Origin: Rickettsia typhi
Lineage (GTDB): Bacteria > Pseudomonadota > Alphaproteobacteria > Rickettsiales > Rickettsiaceae
DNA: 5,226 nucleotides
Reading direction: 5' to 3'
Assembly (NCBI GenBank): GCA_945878545.1
Contig: CAMCTQ010000094.1
Location: 1 to 5,226, forward strand
Shown here: positions 1-4,893 of the stretch, piece after piece
Position numbering within the stretch: the stretch's first letter is position 1
How the letters are laid out: every line of letters begins with the position of its first letter
The notes under the pieces: model-generated
Database searches by the model: none
What the model was told of the DNA's origin: nothing
Seen by the model: only the letters and a program-made list of their open reading frames with translations
Position numbers and translations under genes: made by a program

Positions 1-1
1 T

Positions 2-268
2 CAGATAGAGGGAATGCTAGCCGCTCAGATGATAGCTACCCATCATGCGGCAATGAATTGTTTTAGGATTGCGGCCAAATCAGAAATGATAGATAATATG
101 AATATTGCTTTTAACTCCGCCAATAAACTTGCTCGAACATACGCTATGCAGATGGAAGCCTTAAATCGTTATCGTGGTAAAGGACAGCAAAAGATAACTG
201 TTGAGCATGTTAGTATTAATTCAGGCGCGCAAGCTATTATCGGTAATGTTACAAAGAATGAAAATTAA
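2..268 (+). CDS. Small conserved alphaproteobacterial protein of unknown function (5' end outside window)
   Basis: The reading frame is open from the first complete codon (Gln-Ile-Glu-Gly before the first Met at 14), and the residues ahead of that Met fit the body of the family, so the true start probably lies left of the window. The visible part is a soluble, helical protein. It has an Ala/Met/His-rich stretch, then a segment around ANKLARTYAMQMEALNRYRG, then GKGQQKITVEHVSIN and a Gly/Ala-rich tail. From memory, this arrangement (LNRxRGKGQQK followed by VEHV and a short beta-like tail) recurs in small uncharacterised proteins of Rickettsiales and other Alphaproteobacteria, often next to an HGG-motif protein like the one at 619. 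No enzymatic motif is visible. It ends in TAA, 12 bases before the next gene, and is probably co-transcribed with it. The molecular role is unknown. Confidence 0.8.
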   Translation, partial: QIEGMLAAQMIATHHAAMNCFRIAAKSEMIDNMNIAFNSANKLARTYAMQMEALNRYRGKGQQKITVEHVSINSGAQAIIGNVTKNEN

Positions 269-280
269 AGGACTACAAAG

Positions 281-622
281 ATGTTAGAATATTTGATAAC
301 TTTAAAAGAATTTTGCTTAGACGCCATAGAGCATAACATAACACAAGAAAAATTAATGATTGCATTTTGTGTAATACTTTTTTTTACTACAATTTTCTTA
401 AAACGTGAAAAAGTTTTTTTCTCTTTTCCCAGATATATTCATAAAAGATATGGCCGTGTAGGCTATACTTGTTTGATGCTGGTATATGGTTTTATAGTTG
501 GAACTCCCGTAGCGGTTTTATTCGATTGTGGTATTTTCTGCATTCTAACCACAATGGGTATATTTGCTATTGATAATAATGGAAGCCATTTATATAGGGA
601 GGGGAATAAAAATCGCAAATGA
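281..622 (+). CDS. Small multi-pass membrane protein, unknown function
   Basis: This 113-residue protein is not one I recognise. Hydrophobic segments lie at about residues 25-40 and 61-82, with a third possible span at 83-97. They are separated by a basic loop (KREK, RYIHKRYGR, residues 41-60) that by the positive-inside rule should be cytoplasmic. The C-terminus is polar and basic, and no signal-peptide cleavage site is evident. The start is well supported by AAGGA at 268-272, eight bases before the ATG and overlapping the stop of the upstream gene. Its TGA stop overlaps the ATG of the next gene (ATGA at 619-622), so it is the middle gene of a coupled three-gene unit. Runs of eight T (378-385) and seven T (414-420) lie inside the gene and are potential slippage sites. 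It could be an inner-membrane partner of its neighbours, but that is only inference from position. Confidence 0.7.
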   Translation: MLEYLITLKEFCLDAIEHNITQEKLMIAFCVILFFTTIFLKREKVFFSFPRYIHKRYGRVGYTCLMLVYGFIVGTPVAVLFDCGIFCILTTMGIFAIDNNGSHLYREGNKNRK

Positions 623-882
623 ATAATAACCCCTTGCAAACTAACAATATAACTAAATGTTCTGCTAAGACTCGCAGAGGAACTTTATGCCAAACACCGC
701 CAGTAACTGGCAAGAAACGTTGTAGAATGCACGGAGGAGCTAAAGGCAGTGGCGCACCAAAGGGTAGCCAAAATGCCTTTAAACATGGTCGTTATAGCAG
801 AGAAACTATTGCAAATAGGAAAGAGACTATGATGCTTATTAGGCAGTTTAAAGCACTCTTGCGTGAAATATCTTTAATCTGA
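619..882 (+). CDS. HGG-motif (HGGxSTG-like) small basic protein
   Basis: This 87-residue basic protein has the layout of the widespread small HGGxSTG-type family found in alphaproteobacterial genomes, prophages and plasmids. Visible elements are CSAKTRRGTLC (Cys14, Cys24), CRMHGG (Cys35, His38, Gly39-40), then GSGAPKGSQNAFKHGRYS (residues 43-60). A helical tail of about 25 residues follows. The Cys14/Cys24/Cys35/His38 set could bind a metal ion, which is inferred rather than shown. The Arg/Lys content suggests nucleic-acid contact, but no function is established that I know of. The start overlaps the upstream stop (ATGA). A GGGAGGGG tract at 597-604 is a ribosome binding site at a somewhat long distance, so translational coupling is likely. 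The protein seems complete, ending LLREISLI just before a hairpin at 886-917. Confidence 0.85.
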   Translation: MNNNPLQTNNITKCSAKTRRGTLCQTPPVTGKKRCRMHGGAKGSGAPKGSQNAFKHGRYSRETIANRKETMMLIRQFKALLREISLI

Positions 883-885
883 ATT

Positions 886-917
886 AGCTCTGCGGTGATT
901 ATGCTACACCATGAGCT
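886..917 (+). terminator. Hairpin just after the three-gene unit, possible weak terminator
   Basis: AGCTC at 886-890 can pair with GAGCT at 913-917. After a small internal loop, GGTG at 894-897 can pair with CACC at 907-910, leaving a nine-base loop. It begins four bases after the stop of the HGG-motif gene, the expected place for an operon end. No T tract follows, so as an intrinsic terminator it would be weak. It may instead protect the 3' end, or be part of the structured stretch that follows. Confidence 0.35.
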
Positions 918-947
918 TGATTATCAGGTAGGACGGGAATAACGACC

Positions 948-1043
948 GACCTCTTATTTCATTTTCACCTATAAGTATTTTCTTCATTAAGAGGTCTATC
1001 CACATACCGATAGACGTCCCTTGGGATTTCACAGGGACGTCTA
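948..1043. repeat. Cluster of nested and competing inverted repeats
   Basis: Three perfect inverted repeats are visible. GACCTCTTA (948-956) pairs with TAAGAGGTC (988-996). GTCTATC (994-1000) pairs with GATAGAC (1009-1015). TAGACGTCCCT (1011-1021) pairs with AGGGACGTCTA (1033-1043) across an 11-base loop. The middle stem uses bases belonging to both outer stems, so in RNA it excludes them, whereas the two outer stems can coexist. The part is also less AT-rich than its surroundings. It could be a structured RNA or leader, or a palindromic repeat element of the kind common in rickettsial genomes. No T tract follows the last stem, so it is not a standard terminator. Confidence 0.55.
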
Positions 1044-1055
1044 GTTATTAAAATA

Positions 1056-1181
1056 ATGACTGTTGAAAACGAAACAAGGGGTACTTGGATACACCCACAA
1101 GTAGCTATTCATCTAGCACAATGATTATCATCTGAATTTGCAGTCAAGGTAACTAAATGGGTTTATGAAGAAATAAACTAA
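1056..1181 (+). pseudogene. KilA-N domain gene fragment with in-frame stop
   Basis: Reading from ATG 1056 gives MTVENETRGTWIHPQVAIH, then LAQ, a TGA stop at 1122-1124, and then LSSEFAVKVTKWVYEEIN before TAA at 1179. KilA-N domains of phage and mobile-element DNA-associated proteins carry the signature G-T-W-x-H-P, x-x-A-x-x-L-A-x-W-L-S-x-E-F-A-V, x-x-W-V. The match continues in frame across the stop, with TGA exactly where the family has Trp, as expected from a single TGG to TGA change. The N-terminal half of the domain is not present upstream, where the frame is closed by TAG at 1011, so the gene was already truncated. The same frame continues to 1343 with further stops at 1269 and 1341, and nothing recognisable is left there. 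The fragment is probably a relic of phage or plasmid DNA. Confidence 0.8.
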
Positions 1182-1367
1182 AATCAATTCCAGAAGCATT
1201 TTAACGTTATATTAGTTAAAATGGTACAACCCTACATGAACTATCAAAGTACAGCATCTAAAAGCTCTTGAAACGAGAAATTGCCCTATAGAAATGTGCT
1301 ATTAGGCTTAAAGTATTTAAAAACTCTACTACCTACCCAATAAGTTTAGCTGTGTTCTTTAATATAC

Positions 1368-1385
1368 TACGATGATCTCATCGTA
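1368..1385. repeat. Eight-base palindrome upstream of the coiled-coil gene pair
   Basis: TACGATGA at 1368-1375 is followed, after TC, by its reverse complement TCATCGTA at 1378-1385. This near-continuous palindrome, about 90 bases before the ATG at 1473, has the shape of a dimeric repressor operator. It could equally be a short hairpin ending transcription from the left. No protein partner is identified. Confidence 0.4.
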
Positions 1386-1407
1386 AATTAATAGTTGTAT
1401 ATTTCGC

Positions 1408-1458
1408 TTGTTTCGATTTTAAAATTATGGTTATTTAAAATGATATAAATTAAATAAC
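1408..1458 (+). promoter_or_regulatory. Possible promoter with inverted repeat before the 432-codon gene
   Basis: TTGTTT at 1408-1413 could be a -35 element, with an A/T-rich -10 such as TATTTA (1432-1437) at 18 bases. The match to consensus is only moderate. GTTATTTAA at 1430-1438 and TTAAATAAC at 1450-1458 form a nine-base inverted repeat around the -10 and leader, ending 14 bases before the ATG. It could be an operator, or a leader hairpin near the ribosome binding site. In sequence this AT-rich, such matches can be chance. Confidence 0.3.
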
Positions 1459-1472
1459 TTTAAGATAGTTTT

Positions 1473-2771
1473 ATGTCAAAATGGCACTTTTCAACAGATC
1501 CTAGAGAAAATTATAAAGGTCTAGACGTTCCAGCTGGTCATAGCGCATTATTCCGTGCAATGGATAATCAACAGCGTTTTTATGATGATATAATGAGGAA
1601 ACAACAAGAAAAAGACCAACTATCTTTTAAAAACGCTCTCAATCAAGCGGCTCAAAAAGCTATGGGAGAGTTAAATCATATAAAAAACAATCATTTAACA
1701 GTATTTAATTCTAAAGTTAAGGATGAAATATCAACAAAAACATTAGATCCTTTTATAGTTGAGTTATTAAAAAAGAATCCAATTACAGATCTAAGTCATT
1801 ACACTTTAAACGTGCTAAAACACATCCGAGAAAGCTATAAACTAAAAAATTCTGTTAATACAGAAAATATAATAAAGGATAATTTAGTATGTCTTTTGAC
1901 GGATTATAGAGAAGTTTACAACAATATAAGCGATCCTTTTAAGGCTGTAATTAGTGATTTATTTAAGGCTGGTTCACAAATTGAAATAGACTCTATAAAA
2001 AACGCTTTTTTACAAAATTCAAATCATTTAAACACTTATTTTGAATACTCTGAAGATAATAATAATCAGTCTCCTATTTCAGAAATAATATGCACAGAAT
2101 CGTTACTAAAAATAGTAGAAGATATAGGTTTAAAGTTAGAAAATTTGAACAAGGCAAAAACCGAACAAAATGACCAAGAATATTTATCAAGGATAGAGTC
2201 CTCTAATGAAGAGGAAAAAGAGCCTCATGAAGATATTTCTGTTGATAATAGTTTTCATTTTTCACAAAAACCATCAATAAAATCTGAATCTATTCCATCA
2301 GAATTTGAAATAGTTCCTATGACTGAACTTGAAAAAGCATTGGCTCGTATTAAAGAACTTGAAGTGGCAAATGCTAAACAGAGAATTGAAAATGATAAGC
2401 AAACAGAACTTTTTCAACAGGTAGAGAAAGCTATTGCTGATAAGGACAAGGATTTAGATTACGCTCGTAATATGATCTTAGACAGAGATAAAATTATAGA
2501 TGTACAATCACACACTATTAAAGAACTACGAGAAGATAAAGCGGAAATTAAAATAGAAAAAAACGAATGGAAAACCAAATACGAAGCTAAAGATAATTCG
2601 TTACAAAAAATGATTGAAGAGTTAACCATCGAAAAGGCTAAAGTCAATGAATTTACTCAAAAACTTGGTTTACATAATTTGGACAATCATAGTTTAAACT
2701 CGTGGGAAAAGTTAGATCAAAGTGTCCATAACATAGGAGAAGGTACTTTAGAAAATCAAAATTTAGATTAA
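1473..2771 (+). CDS. 432-residue helix-rich protein with C-terminal coiled coil, unknown function
   Basis: I do not recognise this protein. It starts MSKWHFSTDPRENYKGLDVP and has no signal peptide or membrane segment. Residues 25-75 are a polar, Gln/Lys-rich helical stretch. Residues 85-225 look like a helical globular part, with two DPF-containing segments (LDPFIVELLKKN at 91-102 and SDPFKAVISDLFKAG at 153-167) that may be a weak internal repeat. Residues 230-280 are acidic, Ser-rich and probably disordered. About 283-397 is a coiled coil dominated by Glu/Lys/Asp with heptad hydrophobics, and an acidic tail ends ENQNLD. No catalytic motif is visible. The ribosome binding site is weak (TTTAAGA ending about eight bases before ATG). 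The 234-codon gene follows after 21 bases, so the two are probably one transcript and may act together. A structural, scaffold or secreted effector role is possible but not shown. Confidence 0.75.
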   Translation: MSKWHFSTDPRENYKGLDVPAGHSALFRAMDNQQRFYDDIMRKQQEKDQLSFKNALNQAAQKAMGELNHIKNNHLTVFNSKVKDEISTKTLDPFIVELLKKNPITDLSHYTLNVLKHIRESYKLKNSVNTENIIKDNLVCLLTDYREVYNNISDPFKAVISDLFKAGSQIEIDSIKNAFLQNSNHLNTYFEYSEDNNNQSPISEIICTESLLKIVEDIGLKLENLNKAKTEQNDQEYLSRIESSNEEEKEPHEDISVDNSFHFSQKPSIKSESIPSEFEIVPMTELEKALARIKELEVANAKQRIENDKQTELFQQVEKAIADKDKDLDYARNMILDRDKIIDVQSHTIKELREDKAEIKIEKNEWKTKYEAKDNSLQKMIEELTIEKAKVNEFTQKLGLHNLDNHSLNSWEKLDQSVHNIGEGTLENQNLD

Positions 2772-2780
2772 CATTAATAC

Positions 2781-2787
2781 AGAGAGG
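2781..2787 (+). promoter_or_regulatory. Ribosome binding site of the 234-codon gene
   Basis: AGAGAGG lies five bases before the ATG at 2793, inside the 21-base gap after the upstream stop. It is clearly better than the site in front of the first gene of the pair, so the second protein may be made at a higher rate from the shared message. Confidence 0.6.
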
Positions 2788-2792
2788 TTAAT

Positions 2793-3497
2793 ATGGCTGC
2801 AAATATCAATATTAATAATAGATTCCAATTGAATGATATTATTCTTCAAAATAATATACAACTTCCCGCCGAACAAAAAGTAATAAAAATAGATCAAGAA
2901 ATTAGTGTTAGAGAAACGTATAAGTCTTCTCTTGAATCTTCGAGAGAAGCTTGGAAAGATTATGCTAAACTAACACAAGATTCTAAAGCTCTTAGTCAAA
3001 AATTACTCAATATTTTGAGAGATCAAATATCTAATGGTGAAAAAATTATAACTAATAATCTTGAGCAAATAGATTTATGGAAAACTGTAATAAAACTTAA
3101 AGGTTTAGATGGTGAGAAGTCAAATACTAAGATTATTAATAATTCCGAAAATCCAAATAAAAAAGTAATTAGTCTAGCTAAAGAACAAGTAATACTACAG
3201 AAAAAAGTTGAGATATCTGAGAAGAATGTAATTGAAGCAAGCAAGAAGATAGCAGCTATAGAAAAATACACTCAAAAATTGGAAGTTCAATCTACTATAA
3301 AAAAGGATGTTGTAGTGAGTACTTATAAACTGACCAGTACACAATTAAGTACTTTAGTGCGATATAATAATACTCTGAATAAATCGGCATCGAAAGAAAT
3401 AAATGTTGCGTCTATAAATACGCTACCAAATGTATATCAATCTCAACAGAATATTTACGAGAGTATCATCAACAGTTTACTAATGAAAATAATTTAA
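2793..3497 (+). CDS. 234-residue helical protein with probable coiled coils, unknown function
   Basis: No family is recognised. The N-terminus (MAANININNRFQLNDIILQN) is Asn-rich and polar, without a signal peptide. Helical, heptad-like stretches occupy about residues 35-100 and 125-170, separated by an Asn/Ser-rich linker (about 105-122, NTKIINNSENPNKK). The last 60 residues are Ser/Thr/Asn-rich and end in a short hydrophobic helix, IYESIINSLLMKII, which could be an amphipathic or interaction segment. Cysteine is absent. Composition and architecture resemble the gene just upstream, with which it is probably co-transcribed. A pair of soluble coiled-coil proteins suggests a hetero-oligomer or a substrate/chaperone pair, but this rests only on position and predicted shape. 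The start is fixed by AGAGAGG five bases upstream. Confidence 0.75.
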   Translation: MAANININNRFQLNDIILQNNIQLPAEQKVIKIDQEISVRETYKSSLESSREAWKDYAKLTQDSKALSQKLLNILRDQISNGEKIITNNLEQIDLWKTVIKLKGLDGEKSNTKIINNSENPNKKVISLAKEQVILQKKVEISEKNVIEASKKIAAIEKYTQKLEVQSTIKKDVVVSTYKLTSTQLSTLVRYNNTLNKSASKEINVASINTLPNVYQSQQNIYESIINSLLMKII

Positions 3498-3570
3498 CCC
3501 AATCCTTTATAGGGCTTTGATTACTTCTAGGTCTTCTATGTCCTAATGAGTAACAATAAAGAAATACCAC

Positions 3571-3600
3571 ATGTCAAATAGTTCTTTAACTATTTGATGT
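3571..3600. terminator. Strong hairpin between convergent genes, possible terminator
   Basis: TCAAATAGTT (3574-3583) and AACTATTTGA (3588-3597) form a perfect ten-base stem with loop CTTT. A-U and G-U pairs extend it to 3571-3600. It lies about 75 bases after the end of the 234-codon gene and about 170 bases past the stop of the minus-strand gene at 3772, so it could end transcription from either side. A run of T directly after the stem is short on both strands (TTT on the plus strand), which lowers confidence in intrinsic termination. The rest of 3498-3771 shows nothing clear. Confidence 0.45.
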
Positions 3601-3771
3601 TTACCAAAAGCCTGTAACAGGGCAGGGTAAAAGAACGTGTGGATGATAATTATGTATACCAATTTCTGTAAAAGTATTCGTTCACCAAATAATTTACATT
3701 TAATGATATAGCAGAAACATCTGTACTACTATCTGCTTTATAAACCTCTCTAAATCCATATTAAAATATAT

Positions 3772-4017
3772 TCAAATATAAGATTTAATCAATTCTAAAT
3801 TCCATCGTTCTTTGATGTCTCGCCCTAAGAAACCATCACTATACTTATTGAGTTCTATGTATGCGATAACATCAAGGACAAATTCTCGTTCAGTAACTAT
3901 AAACTGGTTATTAGTTTTGGATTTAATCCATTGAGATATAGAATGAATTGTTATCTCGTTAATTGTACCCATATATAGATTCAATATTTCCGAGCGTGGG
4001 ATAAAGTAGTTTTTCAT
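3772..4017 (-). CDS. 81-residue orphan protein, unknown function
   Basis: This short minus-strand gene has a good ribosome binding site: TAGGTGT, read on the minus strand, lies about eight bases before the ATG at 4017. The protein is soluble and mixed in composition, containing ILNLYMGTINEITIHSISQW, then KTNNQFIVTEREFVLDVIAY and a Trp-containing C-terminal helix (KERWNLELIKSYI). It has no signal peptide, membrane segment or Cys/His cluster, and I do not recognise a family. Its order of hydrophobic and charged residues looks like a real small alpha/beta domain rather than a chance frame. It stands alone, convergent to the coiled-coil pair and divergent from the toxin-antitoxin operon, with an inverted repeat 31 bases upstream of its start. 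It could be a fragment of a once larger protein. Confidence 0.6.
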   Translation of the reverse strand: MKNYFIPRSEILNLYMGTINEITIHSISQWIKSKTNNQFIVTEREFVLDVIAYIELNKYSDGFLGRDIKERWNLELIKSYI

Positions 4018-4047
4018 GGAATGTACACCTAGTTAGTTAAAAGGTGC

Positions 4048-4086
4048 TAGGGGTTTAATCAAGTTACTACATAACCCCTACTACAT
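4048..4086. repeat. Inverted repeat plus direct repeat upstream of the 81-residue gene
   Basis: TAGGGGTT (4048-4055) and AACCCCTA (4073-4080) form an eight-base inverted repeat with a 17-base spacer. TACTACAT occurs twice, at 4065-4072 and 4079-4086, 14 bases apart and interlocked with the right arm. A further small palindrome, TACCC-GA-GGGTA, follows at 4091-4102. The cluster sits in the divergent control region between the minus-strand gene and the toxin-antitoxin operon and is richer in G/C than its surroundings. It may be a regulator binding site, but nothing identifies the regulator. Confidence 0.4.
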
Positions 4087-4178
4087 TTCATACCCGAGGG
4101 TACTTATAGCAATAGACCCCCAGCATAAAACTAGGCTTTAGACATTTTGTAGTGGTGTGATTAAGCACCGTTAGCAGT

Positions 4179-4198
4179 TATAATTTATCAGAATTATA
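4179..4198 (+). promoter_or_regulatory. Possible upstream promoter -10 within an inverted repeat
   Basis: A perfect TATAAT occurs at 4179-4184 as part of a seven-base inverted repeat, TATAATT (4179-4185) and AATTATA (4192-4198). The -35 region at the right distance (TGTGAT, 4156-4161) is poor. It could be a second promoter for the toxin-antitoxin operon with a leader of about 80 bases. The site at 4233-4261 is the better candidate. Confidence 0.25.
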
Positions 4199-4232
4199 TA
4201 GTTTTTTCAACCATTGAAATTGTTATTTGTTA

Positions 4233-4261
4233 TTGATATATTAAAAACTATATCAAATAAT
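4233..4261 (+). promoter_or_regulatory. Toxin-antitoxin promoter overlapping a palindromic operator
   Basis: TTGATA (4233-4238) matches the -35 consensus at five of six positions. It is followed by a 17-base spacer and AATAAT (4256-4261), which matches the -10 at five of six. The inverted repeat TTGATATA (4233-4240) and TATATCAA (4249-4256) runs from the -35 to the edge of the -10, with half-site centres 16 bases apart. Ribbon-helix-helix antitoxins typically bind such repeats and repress their own operon. Transcription would begin at about 4267-4269, only five to seven bases before the ATG at 4274. This fits the absence of a ribosome binding site there and suggests an almost leaderless message. 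Confidence 0.55.
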
Positions 4262-4273
4262 ATATGTTTTAAT

Positions 4274-4552
4274 ATGACAAATTTATCTATTAATTTTCCT
4301 GATAACATAGTGAAAATTACAAGTGAAGTAGCAAAAAAGTTAGGAGTATCTAGAACTGAATTTATACGTCAAGCGGTAGTACATGAGTTAAATAATTTTC
4401 AGGTTCAGCTTGAACAAAACGATATTATTAAAAGTTTTGCTGCAATGAAGAAATCAAAAAAATACCAAGAAGATACAAAATTGCTGATGGAGGGATTGAA
4501 TTCAGCTTTACCTGAGGAAGAAGAGGAGTGGTGGAACAAGAAAAGATCCTAA
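4274..4552 (+). CDS. Ribbon-helix-helix antitoxin of a MazF-type toxin-antitoxin pair
   Basis: This 92-residue protein is predicted to bind DNA as a dimer and to neutralise the toxin encoded immediately downstream. The N-terminal 42 residues fit a ribbon-helix-helix fold: a beta strand TNLSINFP, then helices IVKITSEVAKKLG and SRTEFIRQAVVHELNNF with the usual turn between (VSRT). The C-terminal part (about 50-92) is charged and ends in an acidic run followed by Trp-Trp (PEEEEEWWNKKRS), the sort of flexible tail that wraps the toxin in this class. I chose ATG 4274. An in-frame TTG at 4214 would add 20 residues encoded by the promoter/operator and would place them ahead of the usual start of the fold. 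The last 25 bases overlap the toxin gene, which keeps the two products coupled. It is probably autoregulated through the palindrome at 4233-4256. Confidence 0.85.
   Translation: MTNLSINFPDNIVKITSEVAKKLGVSRTEFIRQAVVHELNNFQVQLEQNDIIKSFAAMKKSKKYQEDTKLLMEGLNSALPEEEEEWWNKKRS
4515..4520 (+). promoter_or_regulatory. Toxin ribosome binding site inside the antitoxin gene
   Basis: AGGAAG lies seven bases before GTG 4528 and is formed by the codons of the antitoxin's acidic run (Glu-Glu-Glu). The next purine stretch, AGGAG at 4524-4528, overlaps or abuts the GTG codons and is too close to serve either. This supports GTG 4528 as the toxin start, with GTG 4531 as the alternative. Confidence 0.45.
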
Positions 4553-4893
4553 CTAGAGGCGGTATTTATCTGGCCAGACTTGATCCAGCTAAAGGCGAGG
4601 AAATAGGCAAAATACGTCCGATACAGATAATAATCCTCAACTCACAAGTAATACTAAATAAGATTCCTCCTGTTATTTTTATTTGTCCTCTTAGTAGTCA
4701 ATCGCAACCAGAATTCAAACACTTACACGTTGAATTAGAAGTTAGAGATAATTTAAAAGTGACAAGTTATGCTTTGGTAGAACATTGTCGATCAATTACT
4801 ATAAATCGAGTTATTCATCCTCGATTGGCACAAACTAGTTCTATTGAATTAAATAGTGTTCTGCACAAATTAAGACGATTAGTTGATTTTTGA
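4528..4893 (+). CDS. MazF/PemK-family endoribonuclease toxin
   Basis: This 121-residue protein is a type II toxin predicted to cut RNA in the cytoplasm and halt translation when the antitoxin is lost. The family layout is clear. RGGIYLARLDPAKGEEIGKI (residues 10-29) leads into Arg30-Pro31 and the strand IQIIILN. ICPLSS (52-57) follows, with Ser56/57 at the place of the catalytic Thr/Ser. TSYALVEHCRSI near 79-90 corresponds to the conserved D/E-x-x-(K/R)-S-I strand of MazF, and a final helix is SIELNSVLHKLRRLVDF. Arg30 and Ser56/57 are the expected catalytic pair, so the toxin appears intact. Length is normal for the family. The start codon is GTG, overlapping the antitoxin by 25 bases. The low-efficiency start and the overlap favour antitoxin excess. 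Target sequence specificity cannot be read from the sequence. Confidence 0.92.
   Translation: MVEQEKILTRGGIYLARLDPAKGEEIGKIRPIQIIILNSQVILNKIPPVIFICPLSSQSQPEFKHLHVELEVRDNLKVTSYALVEHCRSITINRVIHPRLAQTSSIELNSVLHKLRRLVDF

Larger units (their letters stand above)
883..1472. other. 590-base gap without an intact gene
   Basis: No intact reading frame of convincing size lies here on either strand. The stretch holds a chain of inverted repeats between 886 and 1043, a broken KilA-N domain fragment at 1056-1181, more stop-riddled sequence to about 1343 that may be its former downstream part, and two palindromes at 1368-1385 and 1430-1458 ahead of the next gene. The mixture suggests decayed DNA plus the control region of the downstream pair. 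Confidence 0.7.

Noticed and set aside
1122..1124. TGA read as tryptophan (alternative genetic code)
   Set aside because: TGA ends several intact genes here (at 622, 3772 and 4893) and Trp is encoded by TGG elsewhere, so the TGA in the KilA-N fragment is a nonsense mutation.
1182..1343. Continuation of the KilA-N gene or another domain (P63C-like) after 1181
   Set aside because: The frame has only a few stops but its translation shows no recognisable motif, and short fragments in the other frames were not convincing either.
2459..2647. Minus-strand open frame of 62 codons
   Set aside because: It lies antisense within the coiled-coil part of the 432-codon gene. Its Ser/Leu-rich translation is the expected mirror of Glu/Lys/Asn codons, and it has no ribosome binding site of note.
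3023..3271. Minus-strand open frame of 82 codons, apparently hydrophobic
   Set aside because: It is antisense to the 234-codon gene. The Phe/Leu/Ser-rich composition is an artefact of reading AT-rich Lys/Glu/Asn codons backwards.
3650..3760. Minus-strand frame of 36 codons beginning near YGFREVYKADSSTDV
   Set aside because: It looks slightly protein-like, but it has no start codon with a ribosome binding site, is very short and matches no family I recognise. It may be decayed coding sequence.
4214..4273. TTG start adding 20 residues to the antitoxin
   Set aside because: These residues would be encoded by the promoter and operator palindrome and would precede the normal start of the ribbon-helix-helix fold. 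ATG 4274 fits the family length better.
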